Source: Acidobacterium sp049965615
GTDB taxonomy: Bacteria > Acidobacteriota > Terriglobia > Terriglobales > Acidobacteriaceae
DNA: 64,000 bases
Assembly: GCA_049965615.1 (NCBI GenBank)
Contig: JBMFWD010000006.1
Coordinates: 1-64,000, forward strand
Reading direction: 5' to 3'
The notes below the pieces were generated by a model. That model worked only from the letters and a program-made list of their open reading frames with translations, made no database searches and was not told the origin of the DNA. A program made the position numbers and the translations under genes. Positions 51,002 through 59,715 of this stretch are shown one piece after another (the first letter of the stretch is position 1; each line of letters begins with the position of its first letter).

Positions 51002-52241
51002 TCGCTTCCCGGCAATCTCCAGGCCCAGGGGGCGGCGTCGCTCACGCCGCCTTTCTTCCGTCCTGCTTGGCTCGCTGTCTGTCGCCGCGCTCCTGCTCAC
51101 CGGCTGCACCCGCAAGCACCTGCCCACCTACCCATCCAACCTGCGCGAATACGCCTACGTCACCAACGGTGGCTCCAACACAGTCACCGTCATCAACGTC
51201 AAATACCTCCGCGTCGACCGCACCATCCAGGTTGGCCGGCATCCTGACGGGGTCGCTGCAAGTCCCTCCCGCAACGAGGTCTACGTCGTCAACACCGGCA
51301 GCCGCGGCAACAACGGGTCGATTTCCGTCATCAACGCCGAAACGAACAACGTCGTCGCAACCATCCCGGTCCAGCGGCAACCCCATTTCATCGACGTCGA
51401 TCCCACCGGCCAGCGCGCCTACGTCGCCAACAGCGGCTCCAACAGCGTCTCCGTCATCGACCTCGCAAAGCGCAGGCAGATCGCCGTCATCGGCGTTGGA
51501 GAAAACCCCCAGCGGGCGATCCTCTCGCCCAACGGCAACAGCCTCATCGTCACCAACCAGAAAAGCGGCAGCGTCTCCATCATCAATCCGCATACCTACC
51601 AGGTTCGCAGCGTCTGGACAGGCTGCCCTCAGGCCTCGGATGCCGTCATCCTGCCCGACTCCTCCAAAGCATTCATTGCGTGTTCCGGTTCACGCCACGT
51701 CATGGTCATCGGCCTGGCCCAGCATCCCGATAAAGACCATCCCAACCGCAGCACCCTGCCAGACCGAGAACTCGCTCTCCTGGATGTCGGCACAACCCCG
51801 GTCCACCTCGCACTCAAGCCGGACGGCGGTGAAATCTTCGTCTCCAACTTCGGCAGTGACACCATCTCCGAGATCAACACCAGCACCAACGAAGTCGGCG
51901 GCGCGTACCTCGTCGGCGCGGAACCCTCCTACGGCATCGTTGCCTCCGACGACTCCACCCTCTGGGTCAGCAACTTCAACGCCAACACCATCGGCGTCTA
52001 CTCCATCGACTACGGCAAGCTCATCAACACCGTCCACGTCGGCGACGGACCCAACGCCCTCGCCTTCTCCTCCGATGGATTCTGGCTCTTCGCCGCTGAT
52101 CAGAACTCAGGTGACGTCTCCGTCGTTCGCACCCTCTCCTACACCCAGCATGGAGTCCCCGTCGCAGGCCGCCTCTTCACCCTCCTGCCCGCCGGCAGCC
52201 ACCCCAACGCGATCGTCGTAAAAGCCTTCGCGGTCAAGTAG
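50949..52241 (+). CDS. YncE-like beta-propeller lipoprotein
   Basis: 430 residues from GTG 50949, overlapping the DAHP synthase gene by 53 bp. A basic stretch (RGRRRSRR) leads into a hydrophobic segment with lipobox LLLTGC near residue 54, so the mature protein is a lipoprotein. The rest is a seven-bladed YVTN/YncE propeller (YVTNGGSNTVTVIN, VYVVNTGSRGNNGSISVIN, AYVANSGSNSVSVIDL, IFVSNFGSDTISEIN). The N-terminus before the basic stretch is long for a signal peptide, so a rare internal start remains possible. The function of such propellers is generally unknown. Confidence 0.75.
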   Translation: MVSRSLKAWEQPALQPSNRFPAISRPRGRRRSRRLSSVLLGSLSVAALLLTGCTRKHLPTYPSNLREYAYVTNGGSNTVTVINVKYLRVDRTIQVGRHPDGVAASPSRNEVYVVNTGSRGNNGSISVINAETNNVVATIPVQRQPHFIDVDPTGQRAYVANSGSNSVSVIDLAKRRQIAVIGVGENPQRAILSPNGNSLIVTNQKSGSVSIINPHTYQVRSVWTGCPQASDAVILPDSSKAFIACSGSRHVMVIGLAQHPDKDHPNRSTLPDRELALLDVGTTPVHLALKPDGGEIFVSNFGSDTISEINTSTNEVGGAYLVGAEPSYGIVASDDSTLWVSNFNANTIGVYSIDYGKLINTVHVGDGPNALAFSSDGFWLFAADQNSGDVSVVRTLSYTQHGVPVAGRLFTLLPAGSHPNAIVVKAFAVK

Positions 52242-52276
52242 CCTCAGTCCCACCCGCGTAGCCCACCCGCTCCAGG

Positions 52277-54511
52277 TCAGCCTTCAGCGTGCCCATAGCG
52301 GGCCAGCACCAGCGTTATGTCGTCCGGCTGCTCCTGGTCCCCAATCCACGCCCGCAGGGAATGCATCACCTGACCCGCAATCACCTCCAGCGGCAAATGA
52401 CGGTGCCGCTGCACCACATCCACCAGACGGTCTTCACCAAAATCTCCAAACTCGTTCTCCGGCTCGGTCACGCCGTCACTGTAAGCAATCAGAATGTCCC
52501 CCGGATACATGTGCTCCACGCCCTGCTCGTAAGCCACATTATCGATCAGCCCCACCACCGTGCCGCCCAGGTCCAGCCGATCCACTGAGCCGTCGCTGCG
52601 CAGCAGCAGCGGAGGCAGTTGACCCCCATTCGCATAGGTAAGCTGCCGTGTTTCCACCTCAAGATGCGCCAGAAATAACGTCGCATACTTCGCCGGCTGC
52701 GTGCTCCGGTACAAGTGTCGATTCAACAGCTTCATCACGCTTGCCGGCTGCGTAAACAATCGCCCGCTCTCGGCCTCAAAATCAGGATTTCCCCTTCCAG
52801 ACTCTTCCAGAAGACTCTGCGCCGCCATCGCCATTTCGTACCCCGCAAAGCGATACGCCCGCACCGCCGAGTGCAGTGTCGCCATCAGCAGCGCCGCAGA
52901 AATCCCCTTGCCGCTGATATCCCCCAGCGCAAGGCCCATCGACTTGTCGCTCAGCACCAGGAAGTCGTAATAATCGCCGCTCACCGTCCGCGCTGGAAGG
53001 CAAATTCCGTGCACCTCCAGCGGCCCCATCTGCAAATTCGCTCCGGGAAACAGGTTCGCCTGCACCTCCTGCGCAATCGCCAGCTCGCTCTGCAGCTTCT
53101 GTTTCTCTTTCTGCTCCTCCAGCAGCCGCTCCAGCGACGCCGCCATGTTGTTGAACGACTGGCTAAGCGCCGCCAGCTGATCTCGGCGCTTCACCACGAT
53201 CCGATGCTCAAAGTCCCCGTGGTCAATCGCCTCCGTCGCGCTGTAAAGGTCCCGAATCGACTTCGTAATCGTCCGGTTCAGCCGCATCGCTCCGTAGAAC
53301 GCAAAAAGCTCCAGCAATCCAAAAAATGTCGCCAGCCCGATCAGCACATCGCGGAAGATATTTCCCACTCGCAGTGACGTATTAAACAGCCGCTGGTACA
53401 AAAGCGACGGCCGCGAATTCACATGCACAATCGCCTCGTGCACCTTGCCCGTTCGCCAGTTCGTCGTACCCAGTGGCGCGGCAAACGTCACCAGCAGATC
53501 ATAAAAATGCTTGGCCTTCGGCAGTTGCCCGCCCGTCACCACGCCTTCCTCAGCCAGCTCCGCCAGCGAGTCGCCCTGCGCCTGTTGCTTCTTCAGCCCG
53601 GCACTTCTCCGCGCCAGATCCGCCGGCTTCGCCTGTCCCGGCACTCCCCCGGCAGTCGCCTGCACGCCCGATGGAGCGAGGTTCACTGTCACATTTCCAT
53701 TCGTGTCGGAGTCGCCAAAGGCCGCATTCGGCAAGATCGCCACCGTACCCAGTCCCGCCGCAATCCGGTCCACGTTCTTCTGCCCCAGCGGAACGCTGCT
53801 GATCACCGCAACCCGGTGCTGCCCCACCAGCTCTCCATCAATCGCCCGCAAAAAAAGCTGACCACGATCGAAAACAATTCCCTCAAAATCCTTGTTCCCC
53901 AACCAATCCGGTATCTTCGCAATTTCGCGCGCATCCAGGTCCGGCGGTGTCATCGGCACCTTGTTGCCGTCCACAAAAATCGCCAGCCGCATGTCCGGAA
54001 AATCCTGCGTCGAAACCAAATCCCTCGCACCCGGCAAAGAAAGCTTGCCCAGAGGAACCCCAGCCGCCACCTCCTGCCCAATCCGGCTCGCGAATACATG
54101 GTTCTGCGCCGCAATCTGCACCAGTTCCGCGTGCTCTTCAGCGGTTCCCGCAAAAATCGCAAACTGTCCCGAGAAAATGTAAAGCGACACTCCCGCCAGC
54201 GTCACAAACAGAACCACCGGCGCCAGACCCATCAGCACGTACGTCAGAATCAGCCGGTTGCGCACCTTCCACAAAAAGTGCCCAAAGATGTACTGGAACA
54301 GCAGCACCGCGCTCAGCGGCAACAGCACCACCAGCGCCAGGTCAGAAGCTGCCTGAAACACGTCACCCACGCCGCCCGGCAGCAAACCCAGCAGCCCCGA
54401 TACCACGCAAATCAGTAGCAGCCAGAACGCGCTCCGCCGCACCCAGCCCGTGGGAGCAGGACGGCGCAGCTTGCCAAAAACTTTGCCCTCAAAATCTCTC
54501 AGCCGACTCAC
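52277..54511 (-). CDS. Membrane PP2C/SpoIIE-type serine phosphatase with HAMP domain
   Basis: 744 residues. Three N-terminal membrane helices (about 27-45, 57-75, 86-112), a large extracytoplasmic sensor part (about 115-375), a fourth helix (about 385-410), a HAMP-like region (SIRDLYSATEAIDHGDFEHRI) with coiled coil, and the RsbU/SpoIIE phosphatase domain (about 500-740). Metal residues are visible in VSGDYYDF, GDISGKG and AYSDGVTE, with DDITLVL at the end. Such enzymes dephosphorylate STAS anti-sigma antagonists (partner switching). The STAS protein at 493-831 is a conceivable but unproven substrate. No kinase is adjacent. Confidence 0.88.
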   Translation of the reverse strand: MSRLRDFEGKVFGKLRRPAPTGWVRRSAFWLLLICVVSGLLGLLPGGVGDVFQAASDLALVVLLPLSAVLLFQYIFGHFLWKVRNRLILTYVLMGLAPVVLFVTLAGVSLYIFSGQFAIFAGTAEEHAELVQIAAQNHVFASRIGQEVAAGVPLGKLSLPGARDLVSTQDFPDMRLAIFVDGNKVPMTPPDLDAREIAKIPDWLGNKDFEGIVFDRGQLFLRAIDGELVGQHRVAVISSVPLGQKNVDRIAAGLGTVAILPNAAFGDSDTNGNVTVNLAPSGVQATAGGVPGQAKPADLARRSAGLKKQQAQGDSLAELAEEGVVTGGQLPKAKHFYDLLVTFAAPLGTTNWRTGKVHEAIVHVNSRPSLLYQRLFNTSLRVGNIFRDVLIGLATFFGLLELFAFYGAMRLNRTITKSIRDLYSATEAIDHGDFEHRIVVKRRDQLAALSQSFNNMAASLERLLEEQKEKQKLQSELAIAQEVQANLFPGANLQMGPLEVHGICLPARTVSGDYYDFLVLSDKSMGLALGDISGKGISAALLMATLHSAVRAYRFAGYEMAMAAQSLLEESGRGNPDFEAESGRLFTQPASVMKLLNRHLYRSTQPAKYATLFLAHLEVETRQLTYANGGQLPPLLLRSDGSVDRLDLGGTVVGLIDNVAYEQGVEHMYPGDILIAYSDGVTEPENEFGDFGEDRLVDVVQRHRHLPLEVIAGQVMHSLRAWIGDQEQPDDITLVLARYGHAEG

Positions 54512-54560
54512 TGTTAAGCGAGTTTAGCGCGAACTTTGTCTCTTGTGCCCACTCTTTCGC

Positions 54561-55475
54561 TTAATTTCGCACACCGTCCGCCGTCTCCTCCGCATCCGCC
54601 TCCCGGGCAGCCAGCCGCGCATACCGTGTCGCAGAAAAATGCGCCCCGGCCAGCAGCAGCAAACCCGTCAAAAAGGCCCAGATCATCAGCGTCACCGACA
54701 CCGCAAACGGCCCGTAAGCCGACCGCAGATCCAGCCACGGCAACACCATCACATACACCGCCTTGGCCCCATCCCAGATCAGCCCCGTCACAATCGCCGC
54801 CGGCAGCACCGCCCGCGCCGGAACCCTCCGGTTCGGCAGCAGCCAGTAAGTCAAAAAGAAGATGCCCACGCTCAGCAACGCAGCCGAAATGCTCAGGAAC
54901 GTACGCGCCAGAAAATCAAAAATAAAGTTATCCGTGTGCCCGAAAAACAAAAACGCCAATATCTTGTTCTGCGCCGCCGCCAGACCCACCAAAAGCACCG
55001 CCAGCAAACCCACTCCAATGGCCAGTCCCAGCGACAAAAGCTGGTTCCAATGGTAGGCCCGACTCTTCTTCACGCCCCACACCTGGTTCAGCGCCACCTC
55101 CAGCGGCATAAACACGCTCGAAGAGGAAATCAGCAGCATCACCATCGAAAAAATCTGCACCTGCCCCCGCGGATGCACCAGCAGCGCCATGTTCCGGATC
55201 ACGAAGCTCTGGTTCGACGGCAGAAAATAACCCACCATGTTCGCCACCATCTCCGTCATCGCCTGCGAGTGGAACACCTCCCGCGACACCGTAAACAGGA
55301 TCACAATAAACGGAAACAGCGACAGAATCGCGTTCGCCGCCACGCTGAAGGCATACGTGTGCACCTCGGTGCGGCTCAAATATTGCGCCAGCGACACAAA
55401 TTGCGGCCACAACTCTCCCGGGGATAGACAATTCAACAACCTTTTCAGCCAGCTCTTCGACTCTTGGGTGGACAT
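54561..55475 (-). CDS. YihY/BrkB-family inner-membrane protein
   Basis: 304 residues from ATG 55475 (a TTG six codons earlier is possible), with about six membrane helices. The motif series HTYAFSVAANAILSLFPFIVIL, SSSVFMPLEVALNQVWGV, LPNRRVPARAVLPAAIVTGLIWDGAK and YGPFAVSVTLMIWAFLTGLLLLAGAHFSA identifies the YihY/BrkB family, once mislabelled ribonuclease BN. The function is unknown; a transport or envelope role is suspected. It lies upstream of the SpoIIE-type phosphatase on the same strand, 49 bp apart. Confidence 0.87.
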   Translation of the reverse strand: MSTQESKSWLKRLLNCLSPGELWPQFVSLAQYLSRTEVHTYAFSVAANAILSLFPFIVILFTVSREVFHSQAMTEMVANMVGYFLPSNQSFVIRNMALLVHPRGQVQIFSMVMLLISSSSVFMPLEVALNQVWGVKKSRAYHWNQLLSLGLAIGVGLLAVLLVGLAAAQNKILAFLFFGHTDNFIFDFLARTFLSISAALLSVGIFFLTYWLLPNRRVPARAVLPAAIVTGLIWDGAKAVYVMVLPWLDLRSAYGPFAVSVTLMIWAFLTGLLLLAGAHFSATRYARLAAREADAEETADGVRN

Positions 55476-55879
55476 TTCCTCAACTCGAAACAATCTCTTC
55501 TCATACTATTCCGCGACCCATCCGCCTCCTCCGGCAACGCCCCCATTCGCCACCATCACGGTTCCAAATTGCCCCATTCCGCCCCGCCTACCCTGTTTCC
55601 AGCCCCATCCGGGCAGTTTTTTGCCCAACTATGCATTTTTTTCTTGATTTACATCCCGGTTCCTGCCATAACAAGGTCACGATTTAGCTCTGTGTGTTTC
55701 CGGGCTAAGTTGTCGTTTGGAAGGCCGTTTTTTTTGATGTATTGCATGAGTAATACCTTTTGTGCCCGCCCAGAGGCGGTAAGGCTTCCGTAATCTGCGC
55801 CATCCGCGCGGAGACGGGGCTTTTGCTGTTATTGGGGGAAACAAGAGGCGGACAATCGCCCATAACAAGAGGAGTTGCT
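55476..55879 (+). other. Intergenic region holding the long leader of the cold-shock gene
   Basis: No gene seen. It contains the csp promoter (below), a T8 tract near 55729-55736 and GC-rich segments that can fold (AGGCGG/CCGCGC region around 55770-55820). An RNA leader of about 200 nt is expected, as in other cold-shock genes, where it acts as a temperature-sensitive structure. Confidence 0.45.
55644..55672 (+). promoter_or_regulatory. Probable promoter of the cold-shock gene
   Basis: TTGATT (55644-55649) and CATAAC (55667-55672) are spaced by 17 bp in the AT-richest part of the interval. Confidence 0.4.
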
Positions 55880-56086
55880 GTGAAAGAGCAAGGCGTAGTC
55901 AAGTGGTTTAACGGAGCGAAAGGTTACGGTTTCATTCAGCGGTCCAGCGGCGAGGACGTTTTCGTCCACTTCTCCGCTATTCAGGACTCGGGCTACAAAA
56001 CACTTAACGAAGGCGAAGCCGTCGAATTCGAGTGCCAGCAGGGCCCCAAGGGACTCAACGCAGCCAATGTGGTCCGCGGCTCGTAA
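55880..56086 (+). CDS. csp: Cold-shock domain protein
   Basis: 68 residues, a single OB-fold cold-shock domain that binds single-stranded RNA/DNA and melts RNA structure. RNP1 KGYGFI and RNP2 VFVHFSAI are intact, preceded by GVVKWFNGA. The start is GTG 55880, supported by AGAGGAG 5 bp upstream and by the normal family N-terminus. A long untranslated leader precedes it. It converges on queG with 28 bp between the stops. Confidence 0.93.
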   Translation: MKEQGVVKWFNGAKGYGFIQRSSGEDVFVHFSAIQDSGYKTLNEGEAVEFECQQGPKGLNAANVVRGS

Positions 56087-56114
56087 GCGTCCCGCTCCTG
56101 ACTCCATCCCTGTC

Positions 56115-57281
56115 TCAATATTTTTCTGAGGCCTTCCGGCCAGGCGCTGCGCTGTCCAGCCCTGCCGCATCCGGAAGGCTCTGCCCCGGCTCCAGCCTGG
56201 CGACCGCCCACCGGCTCGCCTCAGCCACACCTTCGTCCTCCGCCGCCGCCCACTCGCGCAGCTGCGGCAAAAACCCCCTGTTGCCGCTGTTCCCCATCGC
56301 AATCGCTACATTCCGGCGAAAGCCCCCAAACTTGGCCCGCTTCACCGGCGAACCATAAAACCACTCCCCAAACGCAGCCTCATCCATCCCCGCCAGCCAC
56401 TCCAGCGCGGGATTCACCAACTCACCCCGCACCGCCAGTTCCGGATCACGCCCCACCGGCGCCCTCCGCCGGCTGTTCCAAGGGCACACATCCTGGCAAA
56501 TATCGCACCCGAAAACTTGCCGGCCCATCCCCTCCCGCAACTCCTCCGCAATGCTACCCCGGTGCTCAATCGTCAGGTAGCTGATGCACCGGCTCGCATC
56601 CATCTGCCGCGGAGCCACAAGAGCCTGCGTCGGGCACGCATCCATGCACCGCGTGCAGCTGCCGCAGCGGTCCGCCGCCAACAGCGCCGCCTCACCCTCC
56701 GACACCTCCAGCGAAGTCAAAATCACCCCCAGAAACAGCCACGAGCCCAGCTTCTGATTCAATAAACAGGTGTTCTTGCCCACCCAGCCCAGGCCCGCGT
56801 ACTCCGCATACACCCGCTCCACCAGCGGACCCGTATCCACATAACACCGCGCCTCAAACTCACCAAACTCACCGGCCAGCCGCCCCCGCAGCCGCTCCAG
56901 CCGCCGCAGCATCACCTTGTGATAATCGGTCGGCTTCCCTCCACTGCCGCTCCACGCATACCGCGCAATCCATCCCGCATCCGGTGGCGCTTCCTCCGTC
57001 GAATACGGCGCATCGCTGTTGTAGTTCAGCATGCACACAATCACCGATCGCGCCCACGGAACAGCCTCCCGCAGCGAAGACCGCACCAGCCGCCCCGCCT
57101 CGTTCCGCCGCTTCAGATACTCCATCGTTCCCGCGCGCCCGGCCTCCACCCACGCCGCAAACCGCTCCCGCTCGCACACGTCCTCCGCGCTTCCCGGCTC
57201 CGGAACAGCAGTCATCCCCGCGCCCGAGAAGCCCTCCTCCTCAGCCAGAGCCCATATCCGCGCCTGCAGTCCCCTCGTCAT
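56115..57281 (-). CDS. queG: Epoxyqueuosine reductase QueG
   Basis: 388 residues; cobalamin- and Fe-S-dependent enzyme making queuosine in tRNA from epoxyqueuosine. Two [4Fe-4S] motifs: CGSCTRCMDACP and CDICQDVCPWN. The N-terminal B12-binding part has RSVIVCMLNYN and the DTGPLVERVYAEYAGLGWVGKNT stretch with the catalytic Asp. The C-terminal HEAT-like segment has FGGFRRNVAIAMGNSGN. The start is ATG 57281. No other queuosine gene is nearby. Confidence 0.93.
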   Translation of the reverse strand: MTRGLQARIWALAEEEGFSGAGMTAVPEPGSAEDVCERERFAAWVEAGRAGTMEYLKRRNEAGRLVRSSLREAVPWARSVIVCMLNYNSDAPYSTEEAPPDAGWIARYAWSGSGGKPTDYHKVMLRRLERLRGRLAGEFGEFEARCYVDTGPLVERVYAEYAGLGWVGKNTCLLNQKLGSWLFLGVILTSLEVSEGEAALLAADRCGSCTRCMDACPTQALVAPRQMDASRCISYLTIEHRGSIAEELREGMGRQVFGCDICQDVCPWNSRRRAPVGRDPELAVRGELVNPALEWLAGMDEAAFGEWFYGSPVKRAKFGGFRRNVAIAMGNSGNRGFLPQLREWAAAEDEGVAEASRWAVARLEPGQSLPDAAGLDSAAPGRKASEKY

Positions 57282-57408
57282 CAAGCTTGTCTCTATCCTA
57301 CGAACATACTTCCGCTGCCAACCTTGGTTGCCGCTGGTTCATCGACTTCGATACCATCGAACGGGTATTCATCTTCGTCACGCATTCAGCCCAATAAGAG
57401 AGAACCTC

Positions 57409-58359
57409 ATGCGCGTACTCGTTACCGGAGCCGCCGGCTTCCTCGCCTCGCACCTCACCGATGCTCTCCTCGCAGAGGGCCACTCCGTCGTCGGCGTCGA
57501 TAATCTCTGCACCGGCTCTCTCGAAAATATAGGCCACCTCAAAAACGAGCCCCGTTTCAACTTCGTCGAGCACGACATCGTCGAGCCCTTCGACCTCGGC
57601 CCCGTCGATTACGTCTTCAACTTCGCCTCCCCCGCCAGCCCAGTCGACTACGCGCGCCTCGGCGTCGAAACCCTCCGCGTCGGCTCCGACGGAACCCGCA
57701 ACGCGCTCGACATCGCCCACCGCTACCAGGCGAAATTCCTCCACGCCTCCACCTCCGAGTGCTATGGAGACCCCGCCGTCCATCCCCAGACCGAAGACTA
57801 CTGGGGCCACGTCAATCCCATCGGTCCCCGCTCCGTCTACGACGAAGCCAAGCGATTCTCCGAGGCCCTCATCATGGCCTACCATCGCTACTACAACGTG
57901 GACACCCGCATGGTCCGCATCTTCAACACCTACGGGCCGCGCCTCCAGAAAAACGACGGCCGCGTCATCTCCAACTTCATGATCCAGGCGCTCCGCGGAG
58001 AAGACCTCACCGTCTACGGCGAAGGAAAGCAGACCCGCAGCTTCTGCTACGTCTCCGACGAAGTCGACGGCATCCTCCGCCTCTCGCGTTCCGACGAGCA
58101 CCTGCCCACCAACATCGGCAATCCCAACGAGTGGACCATCCTCGAGTGCGCCAAAGCTGTCCTCAAGGTCACCGGCTCATCCAGCCAGATCGTCTATCGC
58201 CCCCTGCCGCAGGACGACCCAACCCAGCGGCAACCCGACATCTCCAAGGCAAAACGCCTCCTCGGCTGGGAGCCAAAGGTCGATCTCGAGACCGGCCTCC
58301 GCCTCAGCCTCGACTATTTCCGCTCCTGCATCGCCGCCGAGACCGCATCTGCACGCTGA
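57409..58359 (+). CDS. UDP-glucuronate decarboxylase (UDP-xylose synthase)-like SDR enzyme
   Basis: 316 residues; extended short-chain dehydrogenase. NAD-binding GAAGFLASH (7-15), Asp31 in GVDNLCTG, active-site Ser/Thr in ASTSECYGDP and YDEAK (Tyr/Lys). The stretches FNFASPASPVDY, NDGRVISNFM and GKQTRSFCYVSDEVDG are characteristic of UXS enzymes, which form UDP-xylose from UDP-glucuronate for surface polysaccharides. A weak GAGAGA ribosome site precedes ATG 57409. The usual glycine pattern GxxGFLGSH has Ala in place of the third Gly. Other NDP-sugar epimerases are less likely. Confidence 0.85.
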   Translation: MRVLVTGAAGFLASHLTDALLAEGHSVVGVDNLCTGSLENIGHLKNEPRFNFVEHDIVEPFDLGPVDYVFNFASPASPVDYARLGVETLRVGSDGTRNALDIAHRYQAKFLHASTSECYGDPAVHPQTEDYWGHVNPIGPRSVYDEAKRFSEALIMAYHRYYNVDTRMVRIFNTYGPRLQKNDGRVISNFMIQALRGEDLTVYGEGKQTRSFCYVSDEVDGILRLSRSDEHLPTNIGNPNEWTILECAKAVLKVTGSSSQIVYRPLPQDDPTQRQPDISKAKRLLGWEPKVDLETGLRLSLDYFRSCIAAETASAR

Positions 58360-58437
58360 CTCCTCATCCAATACAGATGAGCGATTCTCTAGCTCTCCGC
58401 GTCCAGTTGTTTTAGCATTTCGAGTTAGGTACCCGCT

Positions 58438-58995
58438 ATGAAGCTCAAGAACATCTGCCCCCTGGACCACATGTCTGAAGACCGCCGCGCCAACGGCGCA
58501 CGCTGCTCTCATGAAGCCGGCTTCACCCTGATGGAACTGCTGATCGTCATCTCGATCATCATTATCCTCACGCTCATCGCCATCCCCAACATGCTCAATC
58601 TCAAGGCGAACGCGAACGAAACCTCGGCCCTCCAGTCCCTCCGTGCCATCCAGGAAGCGGAAACCCAGTACAACTCCAGCTATCCCCAGGACGGCTACGC
58701 CTGCTCTCTGGCAGCCCTCGGTGGAGAAGGAAGTTCCGCCGCGCCCACCGCACAACTGGCCCAGTTGATCCCGAACGATCTCGCCGCCGGGCAAAAATCC
58801 GGCTACACCTTCAAGATCACCAACTGCACCAAGACCACCGTCGATAACCACGACATGTACACCAGTTACGAAGTCACCGCCGTTCCCCAGGCAGTCGGCA
58901 AAACCGGCCATCGCGGCTTCTGCCTCGACATGGCCGGCAACATCAAGGTTGATCCCGCCGGCGGAACCAACTGCACGGTACCCCTCGAGCAATGA
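58438..58995 (+). CDS. Type IV pilin-like prepilin with long leader
   Basis: 185 residues. The class III signal is EAG|FTLMELLIVISIIIILTLIAIPNM: cleavage after Gly28, Phe+1, Glu+5, then the hydrophobic N-terminal helix. The leader is unusually long (28 residues); starting at Met12 would shorten it to 17. The globular part has four Cys (YACSL, TNCTK, RGFCL, TNCTV), which could form two disulphides including a C-terminal D-loop. It may be the major pilin or a pseudopilin; the gene lies 1.9 kb upstream of pilC-pilB. Its stop overlaps lolA by 4 bp. Confidence 0.85.
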   Translation: MKLKNICPLDHMSEDRRANGARCSHEAGFTLMELLIVISIIIILTLIAIPNMLNLKANANETSALQSLRAIQEAETQYNSSYPQDGYACSLAALGGEGSSAAPTAQLAQLIPNDLAAGQKSGYTFKITNCTKTTVDNHDMYTSYEVTAVPQAVGKTGHRGFCLDMAGNIKVDPAGGTNCTVPLEQ

Positions 58996-59693
58996 AAAAC
59001 TCCCCATCCCGCCGCCAGTTCCACGCGATCTGGCGGCTTCTCATTGCCATCCCGTTCCTCACAGCGGCCACACTCACCGCCAGCGCAGCCACACACAGCC
59101 CCGCCAAGCCCAGCGTCTCCACCCTCGTCAGCCGCGTGGACCACCACTACAACAGCATCCGCTCCCTCGAAGTCCAGTTCGTCCAGACCTACAACGGCAT
59201 GGGCATGAGCAAGCGCCAGTCCGGCGCGCTCCTGCTCAAAAAGCCCGGCCTCATGCGCTGGACCTACACCGACCCTGACGGCAAGCTCTACATCCTCAAT
59301 CTCAAATACGGCTACTTCTACACCCCCGGCCAGAACCAGGCCCAGCGCATCCCCGCAAAGAATATCGACGACATCCAGTCCCCGCTCCGCTTCCTCCTCG
59401 GCCATACCCGCCTGGAACGCGAACTTAGCGGCCTGCGCATTGCCTCACAACAAAGCGGCAACTTCACCCTCCAGGGCACCCCGCGCCGCATGGGCAAGCA
59501 AATCACCAGCCTTAGCCTCACCGTCACCCCGCAAGGCATCATCCGCCAGATCCGCATCGTCGAAGCCGACGGCGTCACCAACGAATTTCAATTCTCCGGC
59601 GAAACGGACAATGTCCCCGCACCCGCCTCCGCCTTCGAGTTCCACCCACCCAACGGCGTCGCCATCGTCGACGGATCATCCCCCCTGCAATAA
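58992..59693 (+). CDS. lolA: Outer-membrane lipoprotein carrier LolA
   Basis: 233 residues with a signal peptide (about 1-32). LolA shuttles lipoproteins across the periplasm from LolCDE to the outer membrane. The fold is indicated by VDHHYNSIRSLEVQFVQTY, GALLLKKPGLMRWTYTDPDGKLYIL, PLRFLLG and SLSLTVTPQGIIRQIRIVEADG. The N-terminus is longer than in E. coli. Its ATG overlaps the pilin stop (ATGA), so the two are coupled. The permease and ATPase of the pathway are at 36.8 and 40.6 kb. Confidence 0.88.
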   Translation: MKNSPSRRQFHAIWRLLIAIPFLTAATLTASAATHSPAKPSVSTLVSRVDHHYNSIRSLEVQFVQTYNGMGMSKRQSGALLLKKPGLMRWTYTDPDGKLYILNLKYGYFYTPGQNQAQRIPAKNIDDIQSPLRFLLGHTRLERELSGLRIASQQSGNFTLQGTPRRMGKQITSLSLTVTPQGIIRQIRIVEADGVTNEFQFSGETDNVPAPASAFEFHPPNGVAIVDGSSPLQ

Positions 59694-59715
59694 CAACCCG
59701 AGTATCATCAGCGGC

